From: Paludibacteraceae bacterium
GTDB taxonomy: Bacteria > Bacteroidota > Bacteroidia > Bacteroidales > Paludibacteraceae
Assembly: GCA_017448985.1 (NCBI GenBank)
Contig: JAFSKL010000026.1
Coordinates: 62,001 to 126,000 of the forward strand
Length of the DNA: 64,000 nt
Direction: 5' to 3'
In this document: positions 43,646-52,511 of the stretch, in pieces
Layout: each line of letters opens with the position of its first letter
Position numbering within the stretch: position 1 is the first letter of the stretch
Translations under genes and position numbers: made by a program
The notes under the pieces: generated by a model
Databases searched by the model: none
The model's input: the letters and a program-made list of their open reading frames with translations, nothing else
What the model was told of the DNA's origin: nothing

Positions 43646-44604
43646 AGTCCCTTTGCCCATTTATATGTTTTTAAAATTCCTTGCTTAATATCTATAAATG
43701 GATACTCGCCAATCAATGCATGCAACTTGTTCGTATCCAACTCAAAATGAGATGCATCGTGCTGTTGAGATTCCATATGTATATACTTTAATGCCGGTTC
43801 ATATTGCTTAATGTAATCCACAATCTCATTAACCGATAGCAACTGCCCACTTCCTACATTAATCACTTCATTATATATCTGCTTAGCAATCAATCTGAAG
43901 AGTATATCTACAAAATCTTCAACATAAATATAGTCCTTTTTATCGTTGCCATCTCCCCAAATCTCCATTACCTCATTTTGTATGCCCTTTGCAATCACTA
44001 CATTGATTACACCCTGTTTCATTGAGTAATGATATGGACCATATGGATTACTGATACGCACTATCAATGGACGCAATTCATACAACTGCGCATATTGCAT
44101 CATATACTTCTCTATAGCCAACTTAATCACCCCATATGAGCTAACAGGATACACGGCATCCGATTCAATGTGTGGTTTGTTATCGCGCGTACCATAAATA
44201 GCGCCACCGGTTGAGAAGAACACAATATCCTTTACTCCATACTTAACCATCAAATCAAGTACATCAAGAGTCGGTAACAAATTCGTTTCCACATCGTATT
44301 TGGCGCTGGATGTACTAACCGGTATAGTTGTGCTAAGCGAATGAATAACCATATCTATCGTATTCTCGCTAAATATACATTCCAACAACTGACTATCTGT
44401 AAAATCTCCCGCATATGTCTTACCTACGCAATCGAAATGCACGCCACAAGGGTGTTGCGCAAACTTATCGAACACAATGAAACGATATTGCTGACTTAAA
44501 AGCGGCAAGGAAAACTTGTCGCGCATATTGATATGCGCATCCACAAATTTCATCACATTGGTTCCCAAAAAACCATATCCGCCTAATAATAGAACTGTTT
44601 TCAT
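43642..44604 (-). CDS. NAD-dependent epimerase/dehydratase
   Basis: Extended SDR with MKTVLLLGGYGFLGTNVMKF (GGxGFLG NAD motif), STGGAIYG, SSYGVIK (Tyr-x3-Lys catalytic pair) and NPYGPYHYSMKQGVIN. It is of the UDP-glucose 4-epimerase/UDP-sugar dehydratase type, making a sugar nucleotide for the polysaccharide. The ATG at 44604 gives a 4-nt overlap with the preceding transferase gene and is preferred to the upstream start. Confidence 0.8.
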   Translation of the reverse strand: MKTVLLLGGYGFLGTNVMKFVDAHINMRDKFSLPLLSQQYRFIVFDKFAQHPCGVHFDCVGKTYAGDFTDSQLLECIFSENTIDMVIHSLSTTIPVSTSSAKYDVETNLLPTLDVLDLMVKYGVKDIVFFSTGGAIYGTRDNKPHIESDAVYPVSSYGVIKLAIEKYMMQYAQLYELRPLIVRISNPYGPYHYSMKQGVINVVIAKGIQNEVMEIWGDGNDKKDYIYVEDFVDILFRLIAKQIYNEVINVGSGQLLSVNEIVDYIKQYEPALKYIHMESQQHDASHFELDTNKLHALIGEYPFIDIKQGILKTYKWAKGL

Positions 44605-45581
44605 CTTCTTCTCCATTGTACCTTATTTGTTTTCCATACATTCTTACACCAATGCCATGTATACGCCAATCGTGACATAGGAATAACCTTAGATGCCAAG
44701 ACATCAGGTGTATGAGGAAGTTTATCCACCTGCTTTGTATAGCGTATCAATTCCTCCAAATACGGCTTGTAGATATACTCCATAGTTTCCTTACTGAGTT
44801 TGTAAGGGCCTAAATAGAACTCATTATATCTCCCAAAGTCTTGATTATTTAAAAAATGGAAATGATACAATATTAAATTATCCTGCTTACCTTCAATGGC
44901 TACATATACCCCATTTTGCTTGTGCTCTACCTCATATTGTTGAATATTCCAAGGAGCACAAAGACCTATGTGCTGCAAGTCATACACATTCTCGTACTTG
45001 CTATGAAACTCATCCAAATATTTCTGATCGCCAAACCTTCCCGATTCGTGTTTTCCATAGCACCACTCTATGCATTGTTTCGTCCATTCGTTCAGTATTC
45101 TCAATCCATTTAATGAGCCCTTAAAATGCATATATCCGGCACAATATTGTCCATTCGTCTCCGACAAATTATACCATGGCGTATACCGATGATCCATCAG
45201 CATCACATCCGCATCCGGACATTCGTCATATAAGGGTTTTGGATCTGAAAAGAAATACAAATCTGCATCCAAATATGTACATGCCTCTAATTTGAACTTG
45301 TCTAAGCAATATAACAATGCAGGTCCTTTGCATGTCCAACTGTATTCTCCCTTGTTTCGCGATGCTTTGATGGAGAGCAATGAAGGATAAAAGTTTTCCA
45401 ATTCTGCGATAGATACTATTGTCGCATGCTGCATATCTATGGTTTTCAATATGGCATAACAATCTTCATCCATCGCAAACACATACAGATGGAAAACTGA
45501 ACATGTGCGTTCTAATGAACGATACAACGCCACCCCTTTTGCAGAATAGTTTGCAAAGAATATAGTACAAAAATTAAGCAT
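44601..45581 (-). CDS. GT-A type glycosyltransferase, hypothetical
   Basis: MLNFCTIFFANYSAKGVALY opens a protein with ACTYLDADLYFFSDPKPLYD, a DxD motif in a GT8-like setting, and PWNIQQY plus LYHFHFLNNQDFG. It corresponds to the nucleotide-diphospho-sugar transferase family often annotated glycosyltransferase in O-antigen loci. The ATG at 45581 overlaps the previous stop by 8 nt (ATGCTTAA). Acceptor unknown. Confidence 0.75.
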   Translation of the reverse strand: MLNFCTIFFANYSAKGVALYRSLERTCSVFHLYVFAMDEDCYAILKTIDMQHATIVSIAELENFYPSLLSIKASRNKGEYSWTCKGPALLYCLDKFKLEACTYLDADLYFFSDPKPLYDECPDADVMLMDHRYTPWYNLSETNGQYCAGYMHFKGSLNGLRILNEWTKQCIEWCYGKHESGRFGDQKYLDEFHSKYENVYDLQHIGLCAPWNIQQYEVEHKQNGVYVAIEGKQDNLILYHFHFLNNQDFGRYNEFYLGPYKLSKETMEYIYKPYLEELIRYTKQVDKLPHTPDVLASKVIPMSRLAYTWHWCKNVWKTNKVQWRRR

Positions 45582-46539
45582 AAATCTTCTTCTTAATTTC
45601 AAAAGGAACTGGTTTCTCTAACATACGATATATGATATTGATAATCTTTTGCCATAGCGGACGCTTTTCCTTGCTATAGTAATTCGCAAACGCATTGATA
45701 ATTCGTCGATCCTCATACACCACATCTGGCATACGCGGATTTTCAGGGGCAGCAACTACATCATTTCTAAAATCTGTCTCATCCGTTCCGCTGTGAATAC
45801 CTGTTCCGTCGAAACCAATATTATCTACATATGGCACGCACGGCAGTATCGCTACTGCGTGGTTACAAAAATGTTGAAACGCATAGCGTATAGCCCAACT
45901 ATCTATCTTATGATCGCGTTGCAAACATAACATTTCAGTTAAATCATCTCCTCCTCGATTGAATGCCTTGATCTGCTCCGGATGTTTAAGAAAGTCATCA
46001 AGGTAATCAAGGCTCCAATCTATTTTTCCCCACCTATCCTTCCATGTAGCCCATCCGGTACTGAAAGGACGCAGACTCACAAACATGTCATACTCATAGT
46101 CTGTCGGAATAGCCATCTTATTCACCGGAGGACGATTCGCTGAAATAGTAAATACCGACGGATAGGATTCATACTTATCCAAGGCCGTATTCATGTATTT
46201 AAGGAAGTACGGAGAGGTGAGTAAATCATCTTCTAGCACTATTACTCTTCCATGTTTTGCTATCACATCCGATACGCCACCTATGATGCTGTTGGCCAAA
46301 CCTTTGTTAGCCGCAGCTTCCACGACATGGATATCTTTAAATCCTTTCGACGCATGCGCCACTTCACGCACTTGTTTAACATGCGACTTGCGTTCCTCAT
46401 TCGCATCAGCCTTTGGACCATCGCAGAAGATATACAACTCACTATCTCCGGCATATATGTTCTTTGCCAAAGCCTCTATAGTCCGTTTTAGATGTTCGGG
46501 TCTATCGTATGCAAATACTATAATTGGTGCTAAGTTCAT
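45574..46539 (-). CDS. glycosyltransferase, GT2/GNT-I-like
   Basis: NLAPIIVFAYDRPEHLKRTI, ELYIFCDGPKAD, NKGLANSIIGGV and VIVLEDDLLTSPYFLKYMN are typical, with an EDD metal site. SLRPFSTGWATWKDRWGKIDW is a conserved feature of this branch. Overlaps the deacetylase by 4 nt. Confidence 0.8.
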   Translation of the reverse strand: MNLAPIIVFAYDRPEHLKRTIEALAKNIYAGDSELYIFCDGPKADANEERKSHVKQVREVAHASKGFKDIHVVEAAANKGLANSIIGGVSDVIAKHGRVIVLEDDLLTSPYFLKYMNTALDKYESYPSVFTISANRPPVNKMAIPTDYEYDMFVSLRPFSTGWATWKDRWGKIDWSLDYLDDFLKHPEQIKAFNRGGDDLTEMLCLQRDHKIDSWAIRYAFQHFCNHAVAILPCVPYVDNIGFDGTGIHSGTDETDFRNDVVAAPENPRMPDVVYEDRRIINAFANYYSKEKRPLWQKIINIIYRMLEKPVPFEIKKKIYA

Positions 46540-47234
46540 AATAATTCACGATGTATAACATTAGGTTCGTTATAATTCTTCATTCCGTCTATGTAGATAG
46601 GGACTATATGTTGGTTCCGTAAATAAGTATCCGAAAACTGCGTATGGTCGCCATACGCATATGCCCAAAAGGGGATGTAGCGAGGATGAGAGGACAACAA
46701 AGCCACATTTTTCTCAGCCGATGCCACAAACTCATCATTCGTCATATCCGTGGCATACACATGCTCCCAACCATGAGAGCCGATGGTTAGAAATGGATTT
46801 TGTTTAGATAGTTGATCCAGTTCGTCATTCGTCAGATACTTTTCTTTTGGACTCTTCCTATACGACTTACCATCCAAATATTTGCCGTTGATAAACAGCG
46901 TCACCGGTATCTTATGCTCCTCTAACCACGGCAATATTTCTTTCAACGATGCATACCCATCATCAAAAGTCAGCACTGCGTATTTACGATTTCGGAATTT
47001 GTCATTGGTCATTTGTGAATAGGCATCAGAAAGAGAAATGAACGCTATCCCATTCTGCCGCATAGCTGACACTTTCTGTTTAAACTCATTGATATCCATC
47101 CAATCACCACGATTCATAGACTCCGCATCAAACTCCGCACAAACATGATGAAGACAATACACCCGTATCGGTTGAAATCTCATCTTCAGCCACTTCCGTT
47201 TAATCTTATGTAGTAGTTTGTCTATCATTATCAT
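46536..47234 (-). CDS. polysaccharide deacetylase (NodB-type)
   Basis: VLTFDDGYASLKEILPWLEE carries the TFDDG metal-binding motif, followed by IGSHGWEHVYATDMT (SHx-type motif) and the late ALLSSHPRYIPFWAYAYGDH. No signal peptide is evident, so it may act on a lipid-linked or cytosolic glycan intermediate, removing an N-acetyl group. Overlaps its upstream neighbour by 4 nt. Confidence 0.8.
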   Translation of the reverse strand: MIMIDKLLHKIKRKWLKMRFQPIRVYCLHHVCAEFDAESMNRGDWMDINEFKQKVSAMRQNGIAFISLSDAYSQMTNDKFRNRKYAVLTFDDGYASLKEILPWLEEHKIPVTLFINGKYLDGKSYRKSPKEKYLTNDELDQLSKQNPFLTIGSHGWEHVYATDMTNDEFVASAEKNVALLSSHPRYIPFWAYAYGDHTQFSDTYLRNQHIVPIYIDGMKNYNEPNVIHRELL

Positions 47235-48289
47235 GTTAAATTATCTCCATCTCCCGATTGCATCTCCTTGCTCGCATCATACCCAAATCCTTGTGGATAA
47301 GCAAATGATTTCTTTATCTGGCTCGTCTTCGTATAGATCATATATCCCTGTAAGAACTGCAACAACCGCTCATTGGATAGCAGCACCTGCGGAGTATTAA
47401 AATACAAGATATGCTCGGCTACCGACAGGAACACCTTCTGCTCAAATCCAGGATTGCAATAGATATAACTTACATCTATCCCATTTGCGGACTTATTGAG
47501 GATATAGAAACCCACAAGATCATAATCATAATACACTTCTACTCCATAGATATGAGTTTCTTGCTTCGTGGAGGTAAATACCGAATCTCTCTCTACTCTA
47601 TTTATTATCGGACTATCCTGCATCAACGGATAATTCAATATCCAGTTGAACATCTCCTGTGAGCGCAAGAATACATCATTGGTGCTATGCTCTTGGATAA
47701 AGGCATATACCGCATCCGATACAAACGGAGCATACTTGATTCGAAAATCAGCCTTTCTAATGTCTCGCATCAAATCGGACTTACGATTGGTTCGTGCATA
47801 CTCTATCCGCTCCTCTAGTCTTGCTAACTGTGCTTTGATACTATTTCCCTTAATAGCCCTGCCGGAAAGAACATACTGCGGGACAAAATCCACATTCAAT
47901 CCACAGAACATCAGATTGGCTATCGATGCATCTGCGGCATTCAGATCAAAATAATGTTCACCATACAACTCGCAAAACTGCCCAATCACGATTGCAGCAT
48001 AGCCCCTACCCTCATATTTCGGATTGCAGTAGAGCGTGGTGTTCCAATACATCCGTTTTCCTCGACTCTCATCCGGGAAGAGATGCGTGTAGGCAGCCAC
48101 CTCGTTATTCACAAAGATAGCGGAGACGATATTCAAATCGTCCGTTACATACGGATTATGGATGATTGACCATGCACGGGTACGAGAGATTACCTCTTCC
48201 GATAATCCTCGTTCACCCAATCCGGTTTTCAACCAGTCACGCACTTGCTGAACCGTGAATAACTCCAAACGGATATTCTCTTCCATCAT
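47231..48289 (-). CDS. GNAT-like acyltransferase
   Basis: The first half contains TTLYCNPKYEGRGYAAIVIG, a GNAT acyl-CoA-binding motif (RGxA), and the second half repeats a GNAT-like layout (YGVEVYYDYDLVGFYILNK). Two weak GNAT domains in tandem, 352 residues, are likely. It follows the acyl carrier protein gene with a 4-nt overlap, so the donor may be an acyl-ACP and not acyl-CoA. Confidence 0.6.
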   Translation of the reverse strand: MMEENIRLELFTVQQVRDWLKTGLGERGLSEEVISRTRAWSIIHNPYVTDDLNIVSAIFVNNEVAAYTHLFPDESRGKRMYWNTTLYCNPKYEGRGYAAIVIGQFCELYGEHYFDLNAADASIANLMFCGLNVDFVPQYVLSGRAIKGNSIKAQLARLEERIEYARTNRKSDLMRDIRKADFRIKYAPFVSDAVYAFIQEHSTNDVFLRSQEMFNWILNYPLMQDSPIINRVERDSVFTSTKQETHIYGVEVYYDYDLVGFYILNKSANGIDVSYIYCNPGFEQKVFLSVAEHILYFNTPQVLLSNERLLQFLQGYMIYTKTSQIKKSFAYPQGFGYDASKEMQSGDGDNLT

Positions 48290-48528
48290 GCCATGTGTTT
48301 TTCGATAGACGCAATGATATTGCCCATCGTCTTGAGGTTAAACAGTTCCATCATCTTGAATTTGAAACCAAACTGGTTCTCAATCTCCGTCAAGAACTGC
48401 ATAAAAGCCAAGCTGGTCCATGTGGGCACATTGTCTGCCGACATATCATCTGTTAAGACTAAATCTTGGCTTTCGAAAATGGCTCTCGCTATTGGAGTCA
48501 ATTTTTCAATAATTTCACTTCTTTCCAT
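48286..48528 (-). CDS. acyl carrier protein
   Basis: An 80-residue ACP: PTWTSLAFMQFLTEIENQFG, where Ser in TSL occupies the phosphopantetheine site (usual DSL), and FNLKTMGNIIASIEKHM as the last helix. It probably carries an amino acid or acyl group activated by the adenylation enzyme at 49157 and delivers it to the GNAT-like enzyme encoded next. Confidence 0.8.
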   Translation of the reverse strand: MERSEIIEKLTPIARAIFESQDLVLTDDMSADNVPTWTSLAFMQFLTEIENQFGFKFKMMELFNLKTMGNIIASIEKHMA

Positions 48529-48533
48529 CGTAT

Positions 48534-48573
48534 GAAAATTATATTAATTATAGTTCGATTATATTAATTATAT
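48534..48573 (-). promoter_or_regulatory. TATAATT direct-repeat motif upstream of the ACP gene
   Basis: Minus-strand TATAATT units are repeated at 9-bp spacing, in two pairs (48557-48573 and 48534-48553), ending TATAATTTTC directly before the ATG of the ACP gene. The same motif occurs at 54769-54788, 55043-55063, 55666-55686 and 56568-56603. It could be a protein-binding site, a promoter or a translational element. Confidence 0.5.
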
Positions 48574-48606
48574 TTCTTAGTTAACCAAAAAAGTTTTAAG
48601 AAAAAT

Positions 48607-48729
48607 CATTGATAGAAATGGTACTTGCAGTACCCCAAGACTTTATTCTGAATAGCCTACTTGATAGTAAACTCTCAGATAGCCTCTTCATAATAAACTC
48701 TTTCATCACGGATGTCATTTCTATCAATG
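48607..48729. repeat. inverted-repeat-bounded element, copy B
   Basis: CATTGATAGAAAT (48607-48619) and ATTTCTATCAATG (48717-48729) are exact inverse repeats. Inside are a GGTAC-TTGCA-GTACC hairpin and the core GCCTACTTGATAGTAAACTC shared with copy A (22731-22851). The arms differ from copy A in the last bases but remain complementary. It fills the gap between the VOC and ACP genes. Confidence 0.75.
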
Positions 48730-48758
48730 TCAAAAAATACCAAAAAATTCCAAAAATA

Positions 48759-49160
48759 TTATTTTTCAACAAGCTCTATGTAACCTACATCTAAATGATA
48801 TAGATAACATATCTTTCTATTCTCCATCGCTATACTCTCCACTGGCATGAAGAGAGGTTTGAAGCCTTCTTCATACAGATCTTCTACGGCTTGCATGATA
48901 TCTTCCACCACATAGCAGATATGGTACGGGCTCACGCCTTGCGTACGGAGAATGTTATCCACCGGTGAATCACCTTCTAATGGTGACACCAATTCTATCG
49001 TAGTCATACCCGGCTTCGTCAAAAACGCAATCTTAGTGTTCTGCACCTTCTCCTCATAGATTTCCGACAATGTCCATCCGGCTACTACATACAAAGCTGC
49101 ACTCTTCTCTATATCCTTCACGGCATAGCCGATATGATCCATTTCAATTAAATTTTTCAT
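48759..49160 (-). CDS. VOC (glyoxalase/bleomycin-resistance fold) protein
   Basis: MDHIGYAVKDIEKSAALYVV, KIAFLTKPGMTTIELVSPLE, YHICYVVEDIMQAVEDLYEE and GYIELVE give the paired beta-alpha-beta-beta-beta units with possible metal ligands His and Glu. It resembles methylmalonyl-CoA epimerase-type VOC proteins. It sits between the adenylation gene (4-nt overlap) and the ACP, so it may process the acyl group (inference). Confidence 0.75.
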   Translation of the reverse strand: MKNLIEMDHIGYAVKDIEKSAALYVVAGWTLSEIYEEKVQNTKIAFLTKPGMTTIELVSPLEGDSPVDNILRTQGVSPYHICYVVEDIMQAVEDLYEEGFKPLFMPVESIAMENRKICYLYHLDVGYIELVEK

Positions 49161-50602
49161 TTCAGTTTCTCTTTTAAAGCATTACGATCTACTTTCTCAC
49201 TTTTGTTAAGCGGGAAGGTGGGTTCAAACAAGATACGCGTCGGTATCATATAGTGCGGCATCTTGCTGCGCAGATGCTCCACCAGCGGCTTCGTATCTTC
49301 CGCTTGCGCTTCCACAAACAGCGCTATCTCCGTCAGATTCTGCACATTCTGGAACGCTATCGCAATCACGCGTCGCTCATTCTCATAGAACGTACGAGCA
49401 TGATGCTCAATCTCCCCGAGTTCCACACGGAAACCCTGGATCTTCGCTTGCTGGTCGATGCGTCCGGAATACATGATATTCCCGCTCTCATGCCAGTAGC
49501 ACAAGTCTCCCGTATGGTAGTACCGCACACCGTCGCGCACAAAGAACGAACTTGCATTCTTCTCCTCGTTCTTCCAATAACCCGGTGTCACCTGATCTCC
49601 TGCAACGCACAACTCTCCCTTCTCTTGTCCTTCGACTAACGATCCATCGTCTCGGATGATGATGGCTTGCACGTTCGCTAAGGGTTTACCGATGGAGATG
49701 ATGCCATTCAAACTCAGGTTCTCCCCTCCGCGCGTCAGTTTGTAGTACGTGCAGTAGATTGTTGCTTCTGTCGGACCATAGAAATCGTAGATCTCCGTGT
49801 TCTTTGCGCAACCATACCACGCTTCCATCAGGTCCACCGGACAAGCCTCAGCCGTGAGGATGCACGCTTTCATGCTGCTTGCGTCGAACTCCTCGAAGTA
49901 CGGACGCAAGTACGTCAGCATCGATGGTGCCATAGCACCAAACGTGATGCCTTGCTCCTGGATCAGCGACGCGGCATAAAGGTACTTCACCTGTCCGTAA
50001 GGCACAGTATAGACGCATGCTCCGTGTGTCAATGCTACGAGGTAGGACTGCACAGAGACATCGAACGTCAAATCAAACACCTGCATGCACCGGTCATCCG
50101 GAGTGATGTCGATGCCGGTCTTCCAGAACGAGTCCATGAACGCTGCGATGTTCCGTCGCGTCAGTTGCACACCTTTGGGTACACCGGTGCTACCGCTTGT
50201 GAACAGGATATATGCCAAGTCATCCTCTCTCGCCTCTACCCAATCATCGAGCAGATCACCCGTGTACTGTGCATCGCAAGCATCCAGCACGTTCGAACAA
50301 CCTACTTGCTCCTTGATGGAAGCGATACGTTCCTCCGGCCATGACGGATGCAGCGGCACGTATGCCTTGCCTTCCATCCATAGCGCAAAGATAGACGCGT
50401 AAGTGTTCAAGTCATCATGTAGCGACAGTCCCCAGATTTGTTCGTATTTCTCAGCTGCACGGATAACGTTGCGGATAGCCGATACGCGTTCTGCAAACTG
50501 ACGATAGGTATAGTGCGTACCATCGATGTAGAAGGCATTGCGTTCTGCATATTTCGCAATACTCTCGCAAGCTGATTTTAATATATATTTTTCAAACATC
50601 AT
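49157..50602 (-). CDS. AMP-binding adenylation enzyme (DltA/NRPS A-domain-like)
   Basis: ANL superfamily: LAYILFTSGSTGVPKGVQLT is the P-loop, YDFYGPTEATIYCTYY the A5 region, YYHTGDLCYWHESGNIMYSG the A7 motif and GRIDQQAKIQGFRVELGEIE the hinge, ending NKSEKVDRNALKEKL with the catalytic Lys. It activates an amino or carboxylic acid as adenylate and loads it on the ACP at 48286. At 481 residues it is a stand-alone A domain. Part of a group that likely decorates the glycan. Confidence 0.85.
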   Translation of the reverse strand: MMFEKYILKSACESIAKYAERNAFYIDGTHYTYRQFAERVSAIRNVIRAAEKYEQIWGLSLHDDLNTYASIFALWMEGKAYVPLHPSWPEERIASIKEQVGCSNVLDACDAQYTGDLLDDWVEAREDDLAYILFTSGSTGVPKGVQLTRRNIAAFMDSFWKTGIDITPDDRCMQVFDLTFDVSVQSYLVALTHGACVYTVPYGQVKYLYAASLIQEQGITFGAMAPSMLTYLRPYFEEFDASSMKACILTAEACPVDLMEAWYGCAKNTEIYDFYGPTEATIYCTYYKLTRGGENLSLNGIISIGKPLANVQAIIIRDDGSLVEGQEKGELCVAGDQVTPGYWKNEEKNASSFFVRDGVRYYHTGDLCYWHESGNIMYSGRIDQQAKIQGFRVELGEIEHHARTFYENERRVIAIAFQNVQNLTEIALFVEAQAEDTKPLVEHLRSKMPHYMIPTRILFEPTFPLNKSEKVDRNALKEKLK

Positions 50603-50628
50603 ACATTATACATCAAACATAGTTTCGT

Positions 50629-51648
50629 TCATCCTTTCATTAGCTCTTTCATCATATACATCCACATCATTGCTTGCCATATTGGATACGGTAACCTATA
50701 ATTGAATATAACTTTCGTCTTTCGATTCATAAACTCTTGGTACCGCACTACCAACGGAGCATAGTTCTGCACCTCTTGATAGAACAACCCCTGCTCCTTT
50801 TGAGTCATCCGCAGTACATTACGCGAATCATCATTCAATGCTAATCCTATCTCATGCTTCAAATTCTCCTCAATAACAGCATTGTCACTCAAACTCCGCA
50901 AACCATTCACCTCATTTGCATAAAGCAACGATCCCGCAATCAAAGCGTTAGCACGCAACTTACCCCTACTGCCTGTTGTGGATTCCGGTCGCCTATAGAC
51001 ATGATAACAACTATCGCTCACCGTACTCACTCGCTTTGCCAATAACTCTGCCTTCCAGACAAACACAACATCCTGACTGGAACGAATAACCGGATAACGT
51101 ATCTGATTCGCCTCTAAGAACATTCTCTTGTACAAACAGCATGTATGAGAGGCCATATCATACAGATACCGAGGAGCACACTGTGTAAGGGTAAAATCTA
51201 TTCCTGTTTGTATATCGTCCTTCGTTTTGTGTATGCCGCTTCTACTTTCCTCACCGCTCTCACTTGTATAAATATGGTTGAATAACAATATGTCTAAATC
51301 CTGCATCTCTGACTTTTTAATCAGTTTGCCCAGCACATTGGTCTCAATACTATCATCCGGATCTACGCACCATACATACTTTCCTTGCGCTGCATCTATC
51401 CCTGTATTCCTTGCACCTCCGGCATTCTTGTTCACAGTGTGGCATATCAGTCGAACATTCGGATATAGTCTCTGATGCGCCTTAATCACTGCTACCGTAT
51501 TATCCTTTGAGCAATCATCCACACATATCACCTCATACTCCGATTGCGGAATATCCTGATGCTCAATCGACTCAATGCAGCGCCCGATATAAGGTGCTAC
51601 ATTATAACACGGCAATATAAATGATATCTTCAACATACCATTCTTCAT
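50629..51648 (-). CDS. glycosyltransferase family 2 protein
   Basis: GT2 motifs LKISFILPCYNVAPYIGRCI, EVICVDDCSKDNTVAVIKAH, NKNAGGARNTGIDAAQGKYV and CVDPDDSIETN. Overlaps the cupin gene by 4 nt. A chain-elongating transferase of the polysaccharide; donor unknown. Confidence 0.85.
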   Translation of the reverse strand: MKNGMLKISFILPCYNVAPYIGRCIESIEHQDIPQSEYEVICVDDCSKDNTVAVIKAHQRLYPNVRLICHTVNKNAGGARNTGIDAAQGKYVWCVDPDDSIETNVLGKLIKKSEMQDLDILLFNHIYTSESGEESRSGIHKTKDDIQTGIDFTLTQCAPRYLYDMASHTCCLYKRMFLEANQIRYPVIRSSQDVVFVWKAELLAKRVSTVSDSCYHVYRRPESTTGSRGKLRANALIAGSLLYANEVNGLRSLSDNAVIEENLKHEIGLALNDDSRNVLRMTQKEQGLFYQEVQNYAPLVVRYQEFMNRKTKVIFNYRLPYPIWQAMMWMYMMKELMKG

Positions 51649-52511
51649 TTCCTATACTCCTCAAAATCTTTATACTCCCGAATGTAATCATCCGGTTTAT
51701 ACAATTCACTCGCTAACACCATACATATCGAGCCACTCGAAAAATCCGTTAATGTTCTCCATATACCTGGTTTAATAAGCAACCCCTGATACGGACGGTT
51801 TAAAGTAAAAGCCTTTTTGTTCATACCGTCATCTAATATAACTGTAAACGCTCCACTTGCTGCCACTATCAATTGATACAACGCCTTATGTGCATGCCCT
51901 CCTCTATCTGCTCCACCCGGCACATCGTACAAGTAATAGATCCGCTTCACATCAAACGGCACTTCTTTCCCATTTTCCACCACCGAAATGTCGCCTTTGC
52001 GTTGTGAGTGATGACGATCCAACTCTATGATGCCGCAATCGGGAACCAAATGCTTTGCTATCGGTAATTGGTAATTGGTTATTGGTGACTGGTTATTGCC
52101 TTTAGGACCGGGTATCAAAGTTCGCAATTCATCCATGGAGCGGATAGCATCGGACGGATCGTAGAAAGTGGAAGCCGCGATTACGGCCACGCTGTTACTC
52201 GAAAAATTCTCCACCGCTCTCCAATACCCGGCAGGGATATAGACTCCCATATACGACCGGTTCAACGAGAATTTCCACTCCCGCTCACAATCTTTCACCA
52301 CCACATCAAAACTTCCTGACATCGCAACAATAAACTCCTCCGTCGTCTTATACGCTACGCCACCCCTTTCTTCTCCTCCCGGGACATCGTATATCCAATG
52401 CACACGACGAATAGTGAACGGTATCTGGTTGTCATTCTCAAAGAACGACAAGTTTCCTCGCTCATCCAGGAATTTTGGTAATTGTATCAGTCGAGGTATA
52501 GTCATAACCAT
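51645..52511 (-). CDS. tandem WxcM/FdtA-like cupin (sugar 3,4-ketoisomerase type)
   Basis: Two WxcM-like cupin domains. The second (about residues 150-288) has the full motif DVPGGADRGGHAHKALYQLI, with the His pair of FdtA/QdtA 3,4-ketoisomerases. The first has GGVAYKTTEEFI at that position and so lacks both His; it is probably inactive or structural. The linker contains NNQSPITNYQLPIAK, encoded by short repeats at about 52060-52096. The QdtB/FdtB-like aminotransferase at 57468 would use the product (a dTDP-3-keto-6-deoxy sugar). Confidence 0.8.
   Translation of the reverse strand: MVMTIPRLIQLPKFLDERGNLSFFENDNQIPFTIRRVHWIYDVPGGEERGGVAYKTTEEFIVAMSGSFDVVVKDCEREWKFSLNRSYMGVYIPAGYWRAVENFSSNSVAVIAASTFYDPSDAIRSMDELRTLIPGPKGNNQSPITNYQLPIAKHLVPDCGIIELDRHHSQRKGDISVVENGKEVPFDVKRIYYLYDVPGGADRGGHAHKALYQLIVAASGAFTVILDDGMNKKAFTLNRPYQGLLIKPGIWRTLTDFSSGSICMVLASELYKPDDYIREYKDFEEYRK

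Noticed and set aside
48607..48729. Hammerhead or other known self-cleaving ribozyme on the minus strand (TGATGAAAG)
   Set aside because: The hammerhead core CTGATGA, GAAA and cleavage-site triplet are not all present in the required order.
48609..48794. 60-codon plus-strand frame across element B as a gene
   Set aside because: Copies A and C carry frame breaks or stops in the same place and no start signal is evident. Kept only as an alternative explanation for core conservation.
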